This document shows, in pieces, positions 61,951 to 64,000 of a DNA stretch of 64,000 bases. This DNA comes from Spinacia oleracea. Its lineage: Eukaryota > Streptophyta > Magnoliopsida > Caryophyllales > Amaranthaceae. Each line of letters begins with the position of its first letter. The first letter of the stretch is position 1. Both the position numbers and the translations under genes were made by a program. Where the stretch lies: positions 104,070,141 through 104,134,140 of the forward strand of contig NC_079487.1 in assembly GCF_020520425.1 (NCBI RefSeq), given 5' to 3'. The notes under the pieces were generated by a model. It saw only the letters and a list, made by a program, of their open reading frames with translations. It did not search any database and was not told the DNA's origin.

Positions 61951-64000
<2,050 letters not shown>

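Overview
This window is nuclear DNA from a flowering plant, almost certainly a eudicot. The coding exons are short, the introns have GT-AG borders, and intergenic DNA is AT-rich and full of plant transposons. Repeat style hints at a chenopod or other Caryophyllales genome such as spinach, but that is only an impression; no species call is made.

Layout. Positions 1-1138 hold the 5' half of a Golgi UDP-glucuronate decarboxylase (UXS) on the minus strand. Its first coding intron has the hallmarks of a U12-type AT-AC intron. Positions 2367-11267 hold a complete five-exon TRM/LONGIFOLIA-like gene (DUF3741-DUF4378) on the minus strand, with MITEs in its long introns. From 12.3 to 19.5 kb comes a run of transposons: a 777-bp hAT-like element with an 8-bp duplication and a hairpin element inside it, an inverted-repeat element, and a 5.5-kb Helitron candidate that holds LTR-retrotransposon debris. 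Between 19.5 and 23.1 kb I recognise no gene.

Positions 23086-52110 form a three-level nest. A Ty1-copia retrotransposon (LTRs of about 1.42 kb, 5-bp duplication AATTT) is broken inside its RNase H region by an 18.7-kb CACTA transposon (3-bp duplication GGT). That CACTA is itself broken by a second, 7.5-kb CACTA (duplication TAT). The copia element is dead: nonsense codons, frameshifts, an RT deletion and YVDN in place of YVDD. Neither CACTA shows a recognisable transposase, but both carry pieces of host genes. The outer one has exons of a PSI/DUF3475 gene and a UBA-like exon. The inner one has a TGA-type bZIP basic-region exon, a SWI3D SWIRM fragment, a Tudor-like fragment and a 15-copy satellite of about 160 bp with a higher-order ABC pattern.

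Just right of the nest (52254-52436, minus) is a lone exon of an ACHT-type atypical thioredoxin with its CGGC site; its downstream exons are not visible anywhere in the window. Positions 56545-60312 hold a complete plus-strand DUF1639 gene with a split start region. Positions 61951-64000 hold the last eight exons of the replicative helicase subunit MCM6 on the minus strand, and the rest of that gene lies beyond the window. Between them is a 370-bp MITE with a perfect 8-bp duplication.

The host genes are unrelated housekeeping or growth genes (cell-wall sugar supply, microtubule/growth, redox, replication) and form no operon or cluster. The main story is transposon nesting, gene-fragment capture and one minor-spliceosome intron.
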